The translations under genes and the position numbers were made by a program. Below the pieces are notes generated by a model. That model made no database searches. It was not told the origin of the DNA and worked only from the letters and a program-made list of their open reading frames with translations. This document shows, piece after piece, positions 16,501-25,400 of a stretch of 64,000 nt of DNA. Position 1 is the first letter of the stretch. Each line of letters opens with the position of its first letter. The DNA is from Glaciecola sp047250385 (GTDB lineage Bacteria; Pseudomonadota; Gammaproteobacteria; Enterobacterales; Alteromonadaceae), in contig NZ_JBLBVM010000056.1 of NCBI RefSeq assembly GCF_047250385.1, positions 372,001 through 436,000 on the forward strand. The letters run 5' to 3'.

Positions 16501-17023
16501 GAAAGTCAGCAGCGATGGGCTCTGCTTTTTTATCAGTTCTACCTTGTTCGTTGTATTCAAACTGGAGAGGTATAGGAAAACATTCATCCTCAGGTTTAAA
16601 GCCTAATGCTTCTTTACTCTTATCCCAGCTACAGTTGGGCTCGCCATCGATAATAGCCGCAATTAATCTATCGGATTTCCCTACTTGCTTAAAATAATCA
16701 ATTTCCTCTGCGACGTAAGTAGATTGAACCGCATTGGGAGAGCATATAACTACTAGTGTTTCAGTATTATCTAACGCTAATGTAATCGCATTTCCAAGAT
16801 CAGCGTGAGCAGGAAGCTCTTCTTCGTCTCTAAATATAGGGAAAATACGACTTGGTATCTTTTCACCACTTTGATTGGTCGTGCCAACTAAATCATCCGG
16901 TATCTCGTATGTTTCAATTGCTTGGTGCAGCCATGTGGCCCATTGTCTACCAGGAATCTTATTGTCAGCGTGACGATAACTGATGAAAGCTTGATAGGTC
17001 CTGTCTAAAGTTTCTGTATCCAT
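13580..17023 (-). CDS. TIR-domain transmembrane protein with large C-terminal repeat domain
   Basis: A 1147-residue protein. Residues about 8-160 form a TIR-like domain: AFISYRHAD (12-20), IFRDEEELPAH (63-73), and VVICSPNAVQSTYVAEEIDYF with Glu107 at the position of the catalytic glutamate of NAD-cleaving TIR domains. After a helical linker there is one transmembrane helix (about 258-277). A helical segment (NGNATAALERLNDAIPEN) and about 800 residues of short beta-strand blocks follow, reading like degenerate WD40/quinoprotein-type propellers. Bacterial proteins of this layout exist. NADase or signalling activity is inferred, not shown. The propeller part would be periplasmic if the TIR is cytosolic. 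No partner effector gene is adjacent. Confidence 0.85.
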   Translation of the reverse strand: MDTETLDRTYQAFISYRHADNKIPGRQWATWLHQAIETYEIPDDLVGTTNQSGEKIPSRIFPIFRDEEELPAHADLGNAITLALDNTETLVVICSPNAVQSTYVAEEIDYFKQVGKSDRLIAAIIDGEPNCSWDKSKEALGFKPEDECFPIPLQFEYNEQGRTDKKAEPIAADFRINEDGRPQEGWTSPEAYRSKLLEHNFSRSEIESRVEAYSSQLHLMKLKIIAGILRIPLGHLTKRDQAYQLAQEKERAKKLRQWLTAIGLLAVVAVSTGVWAWTQRQVALENERVAVERLLERQVSDANRLTNEAIEYIDNGNATAALERLNDAIPENIYKPEWPISDKTAAVLNRAIAKKINSVVIATDIDTFSLLKVIDERHLLAVSDKNRVVKYTKQGELVSEWTFAPQMLMHVTQDNQRLVGAAIINREEPTPEGAIADTKYVDYFVSKTLDLYTGEILNEIELKLDEQSISYSNIFASFSEERIFSPDGSRYLAYKEDYSDDNTTYSFVVIDTSSGEFIFEAPINHYPRSVLAIDNENFVVLQTRYADENTPYLSQLIHVSSASNNTTTLWQSNEMLACRDGKLQSAADDNRADLSVSTSDQFNAIVAMWKPSYSQGRFCLKSFSLEDFSQSSLVAIDYAEDIELNKAEKEVLDSALTTHPLLVYSLPSGDFYAANKSPVSSVIMSNETYYADESVIIANNHSFSPPDDAGQLEQLAFDDEFGQLWYASVDRSIRNFIYRGSEQRYNMEISLYNSKVWVLDDSIIVLDEEAKELKNGQWQNTFWVINPENSDGIKSFTVEGIDQFPSFYLYPNNVIAVASVAPDAEDLDSFGSKQINVSLIGINTGELLYSFDVSDMFKEVPPHTKNHIALIKDKLLKVIDIKSFEQLTYDFPSQQTPFEVFTLEESIVIAASDKPNDPDNRVITLYKLSSDLQELQVLASKQAQSLQVIPMKHKHSALLEWDIRYDKPKEFQKINADLKMLDIATGWEDSFGQEFLLPQHSDHIYVVTDYKYAQKFDFQGQLLSETITQTDWYNGFLSYDTKYLLSDDAILPLAGSDNCELLNNGNISGRILQISPKSQFLAFSDANNTFVYDLNSCAISYELPVGASTSNSLAISDTGVLYLLTSQGLQIHSTTNTVEENVAILRR

Positions 17024-17282
17024 ACTTTTCCACTTCCGCGCTTTGAGGAGGCTTTATGCAACTTCGAAAACTATAGCAAACACTAAAGGCTATAACAAAC
17101 CGTGCACGGCAGTAAGGTTTATTCCAATATAACAGCACTTTGTGGAAGCGCCCCAAACATAAATGAGGTCTTAACTTATAGTTTCATTAGTAAATGAAAA
17201 AATGGCAATTTTAAGTTATTGTTAGTTTATAAGCATTTCAGTTAAATATTATTTAATAATAAATATAAAGGTTATATTCTAA

Positions 17283-18278
17283 ATGGTAGACAATGCAATT
17301 GATCAAACGTATCAATTTCGTTTAAAAATACTTAAAAATATGAGTATTATTTTGAGTATTGCAGGGTTATTACTTGGAGCAATTAACCTTTTCTTATTAA
17401 ACGATTATGTAGCGGGCGTATTCGATATTTTGTTGGTCCTCGTTTGTATTTTCGTTTGCATCAAGATTAAATACAAAAAAGTAAAGTACTGGTATTTTTT
17501 TCTTATACCTTATGCTTACATTTTGACTGTTATTTTAATTACCTACGCAAAAGATGTTCAAGCCGGTATTGTTTATTGGACGTTTACCTTCCCCATTGTC
17601 ATCTATTTATTATTGGGTAAAACTCAAGGTTTTATTGGCAGTTTTGTTGCCGTATGTATTCAAACAAGTGTTATATATTTTAAACACTTGACTGAACCCG
17701 ATGTCAGCATCATTTTCGTAGTGAATTTCATTTTCACATACGCAGTTGTTTGGGTCGTTTCCCATACTTATGAGACTTCAAGGGAAGTGGCACATGATAA
17801 GGTCATTAACTTGGCCTTAAAAGATCCACTGACAGGTGCAAATAACCGTTTAGCATTAAAAGAAATTTTTCATAAGGTTATTCAGGCAAACTCTACAGTC
17901 GCATTAGGCCTAATAGATATTGACCATTTTAAAAAGATTAATGATGCCTACGGCCACGATTCAGGTGACTATATTCTGTTAAAACTCACTGAAATTTTAC
18001 ATGAGAATATGGGGGCCAAGAATGTTTTCAGAATAGGTGGAGAAGAGTTCGTGGTGCTTTTTCATTCTGATAAATTAGATGCGAAAATTCTTTTAAAATC
18101 AATTCTAGACGATACCGAGAAACAAATATTCAATCATCGTTCTACGCCTATAAGCATCACTTTTAGTGGAGGTATTACCCAAATTAAAAAGGATGAATCG
18201 CTTTCAGAATGCTTAAAACGTGCTGATGTAAAACTTTACCAAGCAAAATCCAAAGGACGTAAATTAGTTATCGCTTGA
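17283..18278 (+). CDS. Membrane diguanylate cyclase (GGDEF)
   Basis: Makes cyclic di-GMP from two GTP. The N-terminal half (about residues 20-165) has about six transmembrane helices forming an integral-membrane sensor. The C-terminal half is a GGDEF domain: DPLTGANNR, DIDHFKKINDAYGHDSGD (metal and GTP site), FRIGGEEF (252-256, active-site signature) and GITQ...ADVKLYQAKSKGRK. The inhibitory RxxD site seven residues before the FRIGG arginine is absent (MGAK instead), so product inhibition may be missing. Upstream is an AT-rich 259-bp spacer shared with the divergent TIR gene. Confidence 0.93.
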   Translation: MVDNAIDQTYQFRLKILKNMSIILSIAGLLLGAINLFLLNDYVAGVFDILLVLVCIFVCIKIKYKKVKYWYFFLIPYAYILTVILITYAKDVQAGIVYWTFTFPIVIYLLLGKTQGFIGSFVAVCIQTSVIYFKHLTEPDVSIIFVVNFIFTYAVVWVVSHTYETSREVAHDKVINLALKDPLTGANNRLALKEIFHKVIQANSTVALGLIDIDHFKKINDAYGHDSGDYILLKLTEILHENMGAKNVFRIGGEEFVVLFHSDKLDAKILLKSILDDTEKQIFNHRSTPISITFSGGITQIKKDESLSECLKRADVKLYQAKSKGRKLVIA

Positions 18279-18286
18279 TAGAAAGT

Positions 18287-18412
18287 ATGGGTGATGACAA
18301 CAGTGCAGATGCGTTCGATATGGCTTCCCTCACAAGCGCGTTGGATAGCATGCAGCAAGTAAGAAGTGCAATTAAGCTATTGAATACTCCTTTACCTAGG
18401 CTAATAGTTTGA
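18287..18412 (+). pseudogene. Remnant resembling the start of the 11864-12751 gene
   Basis: Nine bases after the GGDEF gene, a 41-codon frame begins MGDDNSADAFD. The coiled-coil protein at 11864 has MGDDKNADVFD from residue 24. The first 33 bases match that locus at all but a handful of positions and LLDNN/ALDSM follow in register, then the similarity fades and a stop comes. There is no transmembrane segment or ribosome site of its own. The rest of the 441-bp stretch up to 18719 has stops in every frame and no feature I can name. It is read as a decayed paralogue fragment; chance similarity is less likely. Confidence 0.5.
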
Positions 18413-18719
18413 TCTATGAATCAGTGCCTAAAGTACAAATGTGGTTAACTGGTGATTGAGCTGCTCTTAATATTACTATCGAAGCTCATGATTTCATCCA
18501 CTGAGCCGATAAAAATAAAGACTGTGTCAAGCTATGCGTGACAAGTAAAGTGACTCTCCGCTTCAGATTTTCTGACTGCGAAAATTCAAACGAATGCGAA
18601 GTTCGAATAAGTGCGTTACTATTTTGCGAGTTAATCGTGCTTATCATTGCTGTTAAGTAAATTAATAAAATGACTACACAATAGTATCTGCGGAAAGCAT
18701 AAAATTAAAAGGTTGTAAT

Positions 18720-20561
18720 ATGTCTCTAAGAATACAACAGAAGCTACGAATAATTGGAGCTTTGGTATTGGTTGGTTTTGTAGGATTTTATGTACAAAGC
18801 ACCGTCAATCAAAGCAGTTTGAGCAAAATGGTTTCAATTAATAGCGAGCTTCAGAAAATTGAATCCTTAATGTTACAACTCAGGCGCAATGAAAAAGATT
18901 TTTTGATGCGTTTGGATCCCAAGTATCTGACTTCATTTAATACAACAGTTGAACAAATAAACCCGATTTTAAACTCGCTTGAATTAGATTTGGCAGAGAT
19001 TGGTATTTCTGAAGGAGAAATCCCAAATATTGGACCGAATATAGAAAAATATAGATTAAAGTTTGAAGCTTTAGTTAATGAGTCTGTAAACAAAGGCTTG
19101 GATAAAGATTCGGGCAATTACGGAAAGTTAAGAAGAGCAACGCATGAACTCGAAGAAGTCTTAGCTAATAACAATAATTTGCAAGCACAAGTTTACTTGC
19201 TTACCTTGAGGCGTCATGAAAAAGACTTCATGCTGCGCAATGACGAGAAATATGTCGGAAGACTTAAAGATGTATCTGCACAACTTGATAAGCTCTTGAG
19301 CGATACGAACAGCAAACGACTTTTAGCGACCTATGTATCAGAGTTTGAGAGTTTTCTAAATATCTCTAAAAATATTGGATTAGACTCCAAGTCTGGTTTA
19401 AGAGGTGAAATGCGCAGTATCATTCATACTGTAGAAAAAGATCTAAATACCGAAATCCCTCGCATCAGTGAGGAAGTAGAAGCGAAACGAAGTTTCAATC
19501 ATATTGTCAGCGTCATTGGCACGCTTGGTTTATCAATTATTATTTTTGGTGCCGTTATGGTTGTAGCTAAGCAAATTCTAGATCCTCTGAGAAGTTTTTC
19601 ACGTCGAATTTCTGCCATTCGTCAAAGTAATGATTTATCCCAAAGAGTTGAAGAATCTGACGATGAAATTGGTGACATAGCCAAAGAATTTAATATTTTT
19701 ATGTCTCATTTCCAAAATTTGATTAAGAGTATAAATAAAACGGTTGGAGCACTGGAGGAGTCAACGTCTATTGTTTCAAATAGTGTTTTGAAGACCTCGG
19801 AGAGCTTACAACTTCAAGCGAAAGAGAGTGATATGGTTGTTAGTGCTGTATCGGAAATGGGCATGACGGCTAAAGAGATCGCACGCAATGCGCAAAGCAC
19901 CCAAGAAAGAACGGATAAAGCATCACTTAAGGCAGACGAAGGAAAGCATAAACTCACAATTACTTTAGCGCAAATAGAAGACCTGTCGTCTGAACTCATC
20001 GAAGCTGGTGATAATATCGTTCAACTGAAAGATAAGAGTGATGGTATTAACTCTGTGCTAGAGGTTATTAAAGCGATTGCTGAGCAAACAAACCTTTTGG
20101 CACTCAATGCAGCTATCGAGGCAGCAAGAGCCGGTGAACAAGGCAGAGGATTCGCAGTAGTAGCGGATGAAGTCAGAACCTTAGCTGTGCGGACTCAAGA
20201 ATCGACTGCGGAAATTACTAACATCATCAGTGAACTACAGACGACAACATCTGACATTGTTATCAAAGTTAACCATTGTAAAGATCAGGGTATTAGTAGC
20301 CTAAGCCAGGCAAGAGAAACAGAAGATGTACTTAACGAAATCATGACTGACGTGGCAGGTATTGCACAAATGACTATTCAAGTAGCGTCAGCCGTTGAAG
20401 AGCAATCAGCGGTAGTGACTGAAGTTGATAAAAACCTTGTTAGTATGAGGACCATCAGTGATCAGGTCGCGGCCGACTCTCAAGATAATGCCAAAGCCAG
20501 TCAGCAAGTTGAAGAGCTAGCGAAAACATTACATAAAGAAGCAAGCATTTTCAAGATATAG
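18720..20561 (+). CDS. Methyl-accepting chemotaxis protein with HBM-type sensor
   Basis: A 613-residue inner-membrane chemoreceptor feeding CheA/CheW. TM1 at about residues 10-27, periplasmic sensor about 28-260, TM2 about 262-285, HAMP about 285-340, then the methylation and signalling helices. The hairpin tip is canonical (EQTNLLALNAAIEAARAGEQ, then GRGFAVVADEVRTLA). The sensor holds the motif LRRNEKDFLMR (about 54) and again LRRHEKDFMLR (about 163), the two-module signature of helical bimodular domains, which bind small organic acids in studied members. Ligand unknown here. No che genes are in the window. Confidence 0.94.
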   Translation: MSLRIQQKLRIIGALVLVGFVGFYVQSTVNQSSLSKMVSINSELQKIESLMLQLRRNEKDFLMRLDPKYLTSFNTTVEQINPILNSLELDLAEIGISEGEIPNIGPNIEKYRLKFEALVNESVNKGLDKDSGNYGKLRRATHELEEVLANNNNLQAQVYLLTLRRHEKDFMLRNDEKYVGRLKDVSAQLDKLLSDTNSKRLLATYVSEFESFLNISKNIGLDSKSGLRGEMRSIIHTVEKDLNTEIPRISEEVEAKRSFNHIVSVIGTLGLSIIIFGAVMVVAKQILDPLRSFSRRISAIRQSNDLSQRVEESDDEIGDIAKEFNIFMSHFQNLIKSINKTVGALEESTSIVSNSVLKTSESLQLQAKESDMVVSAVSEMGMTAKEIARNAQSTQERTDKASLKADEGKHKLTITLAQIEDLSSELIEAGDNIVQLKDKSDGINSVLEVIKAIAEQTNLLALNAAIEAARAGEQGRGFAVVADEVRTLAVRTQESTAEITNIISELQTTTSDIVIKVNHCKDQGISSLSQARETEDVLNEIMTDVAGIAQMTIQVASAVEEQSAVVTEVDKNLVSMRTISDQVAADSQDNAKASQQVEELAKTLHKEASIFKI

Positions 20562-20654
20562 CTGTATGAACGCACTCATTTATGAAAAGCGAAAATGCAG
20601 CTGTATGTAAAAAGCTGCTGAGAGTTTGGAATGCTAAAATTCTTGCAGTAAACA

Positions 20655-20691
20655 GCCAACAGTATTAGGCGTAAGTAGATATACTGTTGGC
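20655..20691. terminator. Perfect 11-bp inverted repeat between convergent genes
   Basis: GCCAACAGTAT (20655-20665) and ATACTGTTGGC (20681-20691) pair perfectly across a 15-base loop. It lies between the convergent ends of the chemoreceptor and the DUF3297 gene. There is no T-run on either strand, so a bidirectional terminator or transcript-end hairpin is only a likely reading. Confidence 0.4.
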
Positions 20692-20717
20692 AGTGTGTTA
20701 TCAGTGGATTGCCTTAA

Positions 20718-20966
20718 TTAACTATAAAACGCCTCAACGCCGCCTTTTAAAGTAATTAGCATCGGTTGGCCACGGCGATCCAAAGACTTTGGTGAAGGTA
20801 TCTTTACCCAGCCTTCACTAATACAATATTCTTCAACATTGGTTAGCTCTTTGCCATTTAAACGTATACCAATCTTATGGTGGAAAACTTCTTCAACATA
20901 ATGTGGGCTGCGAGAGTTTCCTGATAATCTATCTGGTAGTTCGGGTTTTGAATCAGTGTCAGTCAT
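20718..20966 (-). CDS. DUF3297 family protein
   Basis: An 82-residue soluble protein matching the DUF3297 pattern: LPDRLSGNSRSPHY, then IGIRLNGKELTNVEEYCISE and GWVKIP, a short basic loop (SLDRRGQP) and LKGGVEAFY at the end. The family is widespread in proteobacteria and has no function known to me. The start codon is the only one that gives the usual family N-terminus. It is 80 bp downstream of miaE on the same strand. Confidence 0.85.
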   Translation of the reverse strand: MTDTDSKPELPDRLSGNSRSPHYVEEVFHHKIGIRLNGKELTNVEEYCISEGWVKIPSPKSLDRRGQPMLITLKGGVEAFYS

Positions 20967-21046
20967 AATGATAATCGTTATTAAAAAAGAACGTCATTGT
21001 AGGCAATATGAAGCGTACGCTCAAGGACTGTGTGCGCGATAAACAC

Positions 21047-21850
21047 CTAATGTTTTGGGACGCCACTGTGAAATTTAAAATCACTATCGCTTGAATTTAT
21101 TAAGTCCGCTTCAACCTTGCCAAAATACGCAATTCTCTCTGAAATGTCAGTACCACTGATTGATTCAGCCAGCGCTAAATAATCTTGATAATGTCTTGCT
21201 TCAGAACGAAGAAGAGATATGTAAAACTCCCCTAACTTTTCATCTACGTGCGCGGCCAGCTTCGCAAATCGTTCACAGGAGCGTGCTTCGATATAAGCGC
21301 CACAAATCAACTTATCAACTAAACCTTCCGGTTCATGTGTTTTAACATGCCGAAGCATGCCTTTAGCGTACCTTGAGGGAGTGATGCTTTTGTATTCAAT
21401 GCCGTAATGCTCCATCATTTCTAGCACCTGATAAAAGTGATGAAGCTCTTCTTTGATTAACAAAACCATTTTATCAATTAAGTCTTGGCCGTATTTAGAG
21501 TCTGAGCGCGGAATAATAGATTTCGATAATTTGTTCTTTGATGGTAGCTCACGCCAGTCACCCTCGCGTTTGTAAACATATTGTTCAAACGGTTGTAACC
21601 AAGAAAGTAAGGCGTCACCGCCCTCTTTGTCTAAAGCATACTTTCTGATTAGGAACATCGCGGATTGCGAAGCCTTAAGCTCGCAAATTAAGTGATCAAT
21701 TAACAAGACTTGAAAATTTTCAGATTTAATTGCTTCTTCAAGCCATTCATCTGGCGTTTCGGTATGTAAAAACGATGCTATTGGTTGAAGCAATTCTGTG
21801 ATTGCTTCTTTATTTAAACTTAAATTCTTCATTAAACTAATTAATCTCAA
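21047..21850 (-). CDS. miaE: tRNA 2-methylthio-N6-isopentenyl adenosine(37) hydroxylase
   Basis: Hydroxylates the isopentenyl group of ms2i6A37 in tRNAs reading UNN codons, using a di-iron centre and oxygen. Ferritin-like helical protein of 267 residues. Metal-ligand pairs are visible as KEELHHFYQVLEMM, YIEARSCERFAKLA and SEARHYQDYLALA. Family features AKGMLRHVKTHEPE and LVDKLICGAYIEARSCERF are clear. It is about 23 bp downstream of the FKBP gene's start side neighbour, on the same strand, so these small genes may be co-transcribed. MiaE is patchily distributed, present in many marine gammaproteobacteria. Confidence 0.94.
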   Translation of the reverse strand: MRLISLMKNLSLNKEAITELLQPIASFLHTETPDEWLEEAIKSENFQVLLIDHLICELKASQSAMFLIRKYALDKEGGDALLSWLQPFEQYVYKREGDWRELPSKNKLSKSIIPRSDSKYGQDLIDKMVLLIKEELHHFYQVLEMMEHYGIEYKSITPSRYAKGMLRHVKTHEPEGLVDKLICGAYIEARSCERFAKLAAHVDEKLGEFYISLLRSEARHYQDYLALAESISGTDISERIAYFGKVEADLINSSDSDFKFHSGVPKH

Positions 21851-21873
21851 TTAAACGTCCAAATGATGCTGAA

Positions 21874-22344
21874 TTATTTAATTTCTAATAATTCCACTTC
21901 AAAAATCAACAAAGAGCCCGGTTCAATGCTACCCGTTGCTCTATCGCCATAAGCCAATTCTGATGGAATATAGAATTTGAATTTATCACCAACTACCATT
22001 AATTGAACACCTTCCGTCCAACCTTTTATCACTTGATTTAAAGGGAAGCTGATAGATTTTCCGCGATTTACCGAGCTATCAAAAACAGTGTCGTTTAATA
22101 AAAGACCGTGGTAATGCACTTCAACTGTTGAATTTGCGCTTGGATGAACATTACCCTCGCCTTTGTTGAGAACCTCATATTGCAAACCTGAATCGGTTTC
22201 AATAACGCCCTCTTTTATTCTATTTTCGATTAGAAACTGCTTTCCTATCTCAATATTTTCAGCAGCTAGCTTTTTATTATTTGCGCTTCTGAAGAAGAAA
22301 AATGCAAGCATAGCAACGATAACTGCCAAAACAACAAACTTCAT
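21874..22344 (-). CDS. Membrane-anchored FKBP-type peptidyl-prolyl isomerase
   Basis: A 156-residue protein with an N-terminal transmembrane anchor (about residues 2-18, KFVVLAVIVAMLAFFFF), a short linker, and one FKBP domain (about 50-156). Domain signs: SGLQYEVLNKGEG, VEVHYHGLLLNDTVFDSS, VIKGWTEGVQLMVVGDKFKFYIP and LAYGDR. The linker IGKQFLIENRIKEGVIET is the type found before FKBP domains of the FkpA/FklB group, but the dimerisation domain is much shorter. The catalytic domain is probably periplasmic. Confidence 0.9.
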   Translation of the reverse strand: MKFVVLAVIVAMLAFFFFRSANNKKLAAENIEIGKQFLIENRIKEGVIETDSGLQYEVLNKGEGNVHPSANSTVEVHYHGLLLNDTVFDSSVNRGKSISFPLNQVIKGWTEGVQLMVVGDKFKFYIPSELAYGDRATGSIEPGSLLIFEVELLEIK

Positions 22345-22485
22345 AACTCGTCCTTTAAATTTGGGTAGGTGGGTATTCTATCACTCCAATCCCACAGATT
22401 CTGCGACTATTGAGAGCAATTAAGAAGTTTTTGCTGCTTCACTAATTTAATGACTTAGCGAAGCAGAAAAACTTTGTAGGTGTTA

Positions 22486-25400
22486 TTACGCAGGTTTAAT
22501 GATTTTAGATACTATTTGCTTGCTATTAGTGATCATTTCTACCGTTGCACGACGCAATTTCAACAGCAGCAAGTAAGACAAAGGAACAAGGAATAAACTT
22601 GTTATCGTACTAAATAGCAATCCACCTATGATGGCAATAGCCATAGGTGCGTATGGAGGACCATCACCGCCAATACTGGCGCCGCCCAGAGCTAAAGGCA
22701 ACAAACCAAGCACTGTGGTCAATACTGTCATCAGTATGGGCCTAACGCGACTTAAACAACCTTCGATAATCGCATCAGGCACACTCATTCCTGTGCTGGT
22801 GAGTTGATTAATGCGGTCAACTAGCACAATGCCGTTGTTTACGACAATGCCCATTAAGATAAGCATACCAATCATTCCCATCACGCCCATTGGATTCCCG
22901 GTTATCAAGAACGCCCAAAATACACCTGTTATAGAGAATATTAGCGATGTTAGTACCGCAGTTGGCAATAATAAGGATTCGAACAATGCGGCCATTACAA
23001 TATAAATCATAATCACAGCCAACATCATATTGGTTAACATGATGGCTTGGTCTTCATCTTGGCGCTGAAAGCTCCCTTCAAGTGACCAAGAATATCCAGA
23101 AGGCAGCTCAATGTTTTGCATGATCAATTCTATGCGTTCTCTAGCTTCACCAACGGTAATGTCACTTTCCAAATTACCACCAATGGAAAGTGACGTTTGA
23201 CGTGAACTTCGTTGAATTTGCGACAAACGTGGAGCGATCTTCATGTTAGCCACCATATCAAGTGTCACGTTCTGGGTTTCATCTCTAAAAATTGTGAGGT
23301 TTCGAAGCTTCTCAAGGGAGCTTTGTAGCGACTCGTCATACATTAATTTGATACTAATTTCGCCATCTACTTCGCTTCTAAATGTCCGTAAATTTGAACC
23401 TCTTAATGCTGTACTCACTATGTTCGCGACTTCGTTCGAGCTAAGACCAAAGCGAAACGCTTTGTCTCTGTCTATACTGAGCTGCAGCTCAAAGTCTTGG
23501 CCATCAACATCTGTTTTCACATCTGTTAGACCTTCAACGCTGTCCAGCACAGGTACTATTTGATTGGCTAATCGAAGTAAGTTTTCAGAGCTTTGACCAA
23601 ATAAAGTTAATCGCACTCCACCACCCGCGCCTTGGTCCCATTGAAATGAGGGTTTAGCTCTAGCAAATAATGGAAAGCCTTCTTTAATCTCTTTCTTTAG
23701 ATCTTTTAACTTAACCGGCAGGTTCTCATTCAAGGTAATACCAGAAACGGCGAAACCGGCGGTGTAGTAGCTATAGACTTGCTTGATATGGAATTTTTCT
23801 TGGTTGGCATACAAGTATTCTTCCATTTTCGTAACAGCCATTTCTACTTCTTCTAAGCTATAATTTCCTTGGATATCGTAATTTAGCCAGATACGTTCTT
23901 GGTTATTATCGTTGTCATCATCACTACTTAGCATATTCATAGGAATACTTGTGCTCAATAGGATAACAATCGCGATTACTGAGGTGATTTTTTGGTGTGT
24001 AATCGTCCAAGTGAGTACGTTTTTATACATGGCCTTTAATTTAGATGGCTTTTGCTGCACCGGCTTCGCTTTGATTTTTAGCTTAGTTGTCAAAAGTGGG
24101 ATTAGTGTCTGGGAGATAATGAGAGACGCGACTAATGATATGCAAATCGAAACAGCGACATGTTCTAAAAATACGGTTAACTCGGCTTTCACGCCAACAA
24201 TATTGGGTAAAAATACGATGATTGTTGTTGCCGTTCCTGCAATAACTGCAAGGCTGACAGAGGCTACGCCTTTTTTTGTCGCTTCAATAATGTTGTCGGA
24301 CTTCTCGCGTTCTTGAAAAATACTCTCGGTTACAACAACCGCATTATCTACCAACATCCCGATGGCTAACATTAAGCCCATCAATGACAAGATATTGAGC
24401 GTGTAACCCATAAAATACATGCAAGCTAAGGTAATACAAATAGCGAATGGTACAGACAAGACAACCACAAAGGTGGTAGCTAAATTTCGTAGGAATATAT
24501 ACAAAACAATCACTGACAATAAGCCGCCGATGAGTCCGGAATTAATCAGGTCTTGTAATGATTGGGTCACACTTGTGGCTTCATCCTGCATGATGAAAAG
24601 GTTGATGCCATTGAATAGATTACTGTTTTTTGCTTTTTCTATTTCTTCCATCACCGCATCGGAAACTTCTACTAGATTGGCGCCCGACTCTCTAAAAATA
24701 TTGAGTCCTATTGCGTGAGTTTTATCTAAGTGTCTTCCTTCTATTGCCTTGGGCGTTTCGTATTGCACTTCAGCAATATCGCTTAGGCGAACATTACGCA
24801 TCACAACGAGATCTGCAATTTCCTCTTTACTCTTGTATTCGCCAGAAGGGTTAACCGTGATTTTTTGGTCTAGGTCAAAAAACTGCCCAGCGGTCATTGA
24901 AAAATTAGCTTCACGGAGTTTTCTCGCAAGCGTGCCTAAATCTACATGCAAGGCCGCAACTTTATCTGGGTCTAATCGAATGGATATTTGCTTTTTTTGG
25001 ACACCGTAAAGTTCGACTCTTGAAACCCCCTTCACACGTTCTATAGGCATTTTCAAATTACGTTCAAGTAGGTCATATGAATTCGAAATATCGCGGTCAC
25101 TAGATAAGCGCAGCTGAAACACTGGCATATCCGATAGATTGAATTTAAACACCATGACCCGCTCTACATCATCTGGTAGTAAGTGGCGAATAGCGTCTAT
25201 TTTTTCGCGAGCCTCTATGCTTTTTGCCTTGATATTCGCATCCCAATCGAAGCGAATATTAATTTGAGCATTATTCTCATTAGAAAACGAGCGAAGACGC
25301 TTGATACCTGACATTGTCGCCAATGCCTCTTCCACTGGGCGCGTAATCATTTTTTCTATTTCAGTTGGCGTAGCACCTTCATAAGGCACTTGAATGAAAA

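Noticed and set aside
13489..20561. A full defence island around the TIR protein
   Set aside because: Neighbours are envelope proteins, a diguanylate cyclase and a chemoreceptor; no nuclease, helicase, methylase or second NAD-signalling gene is adjacent.
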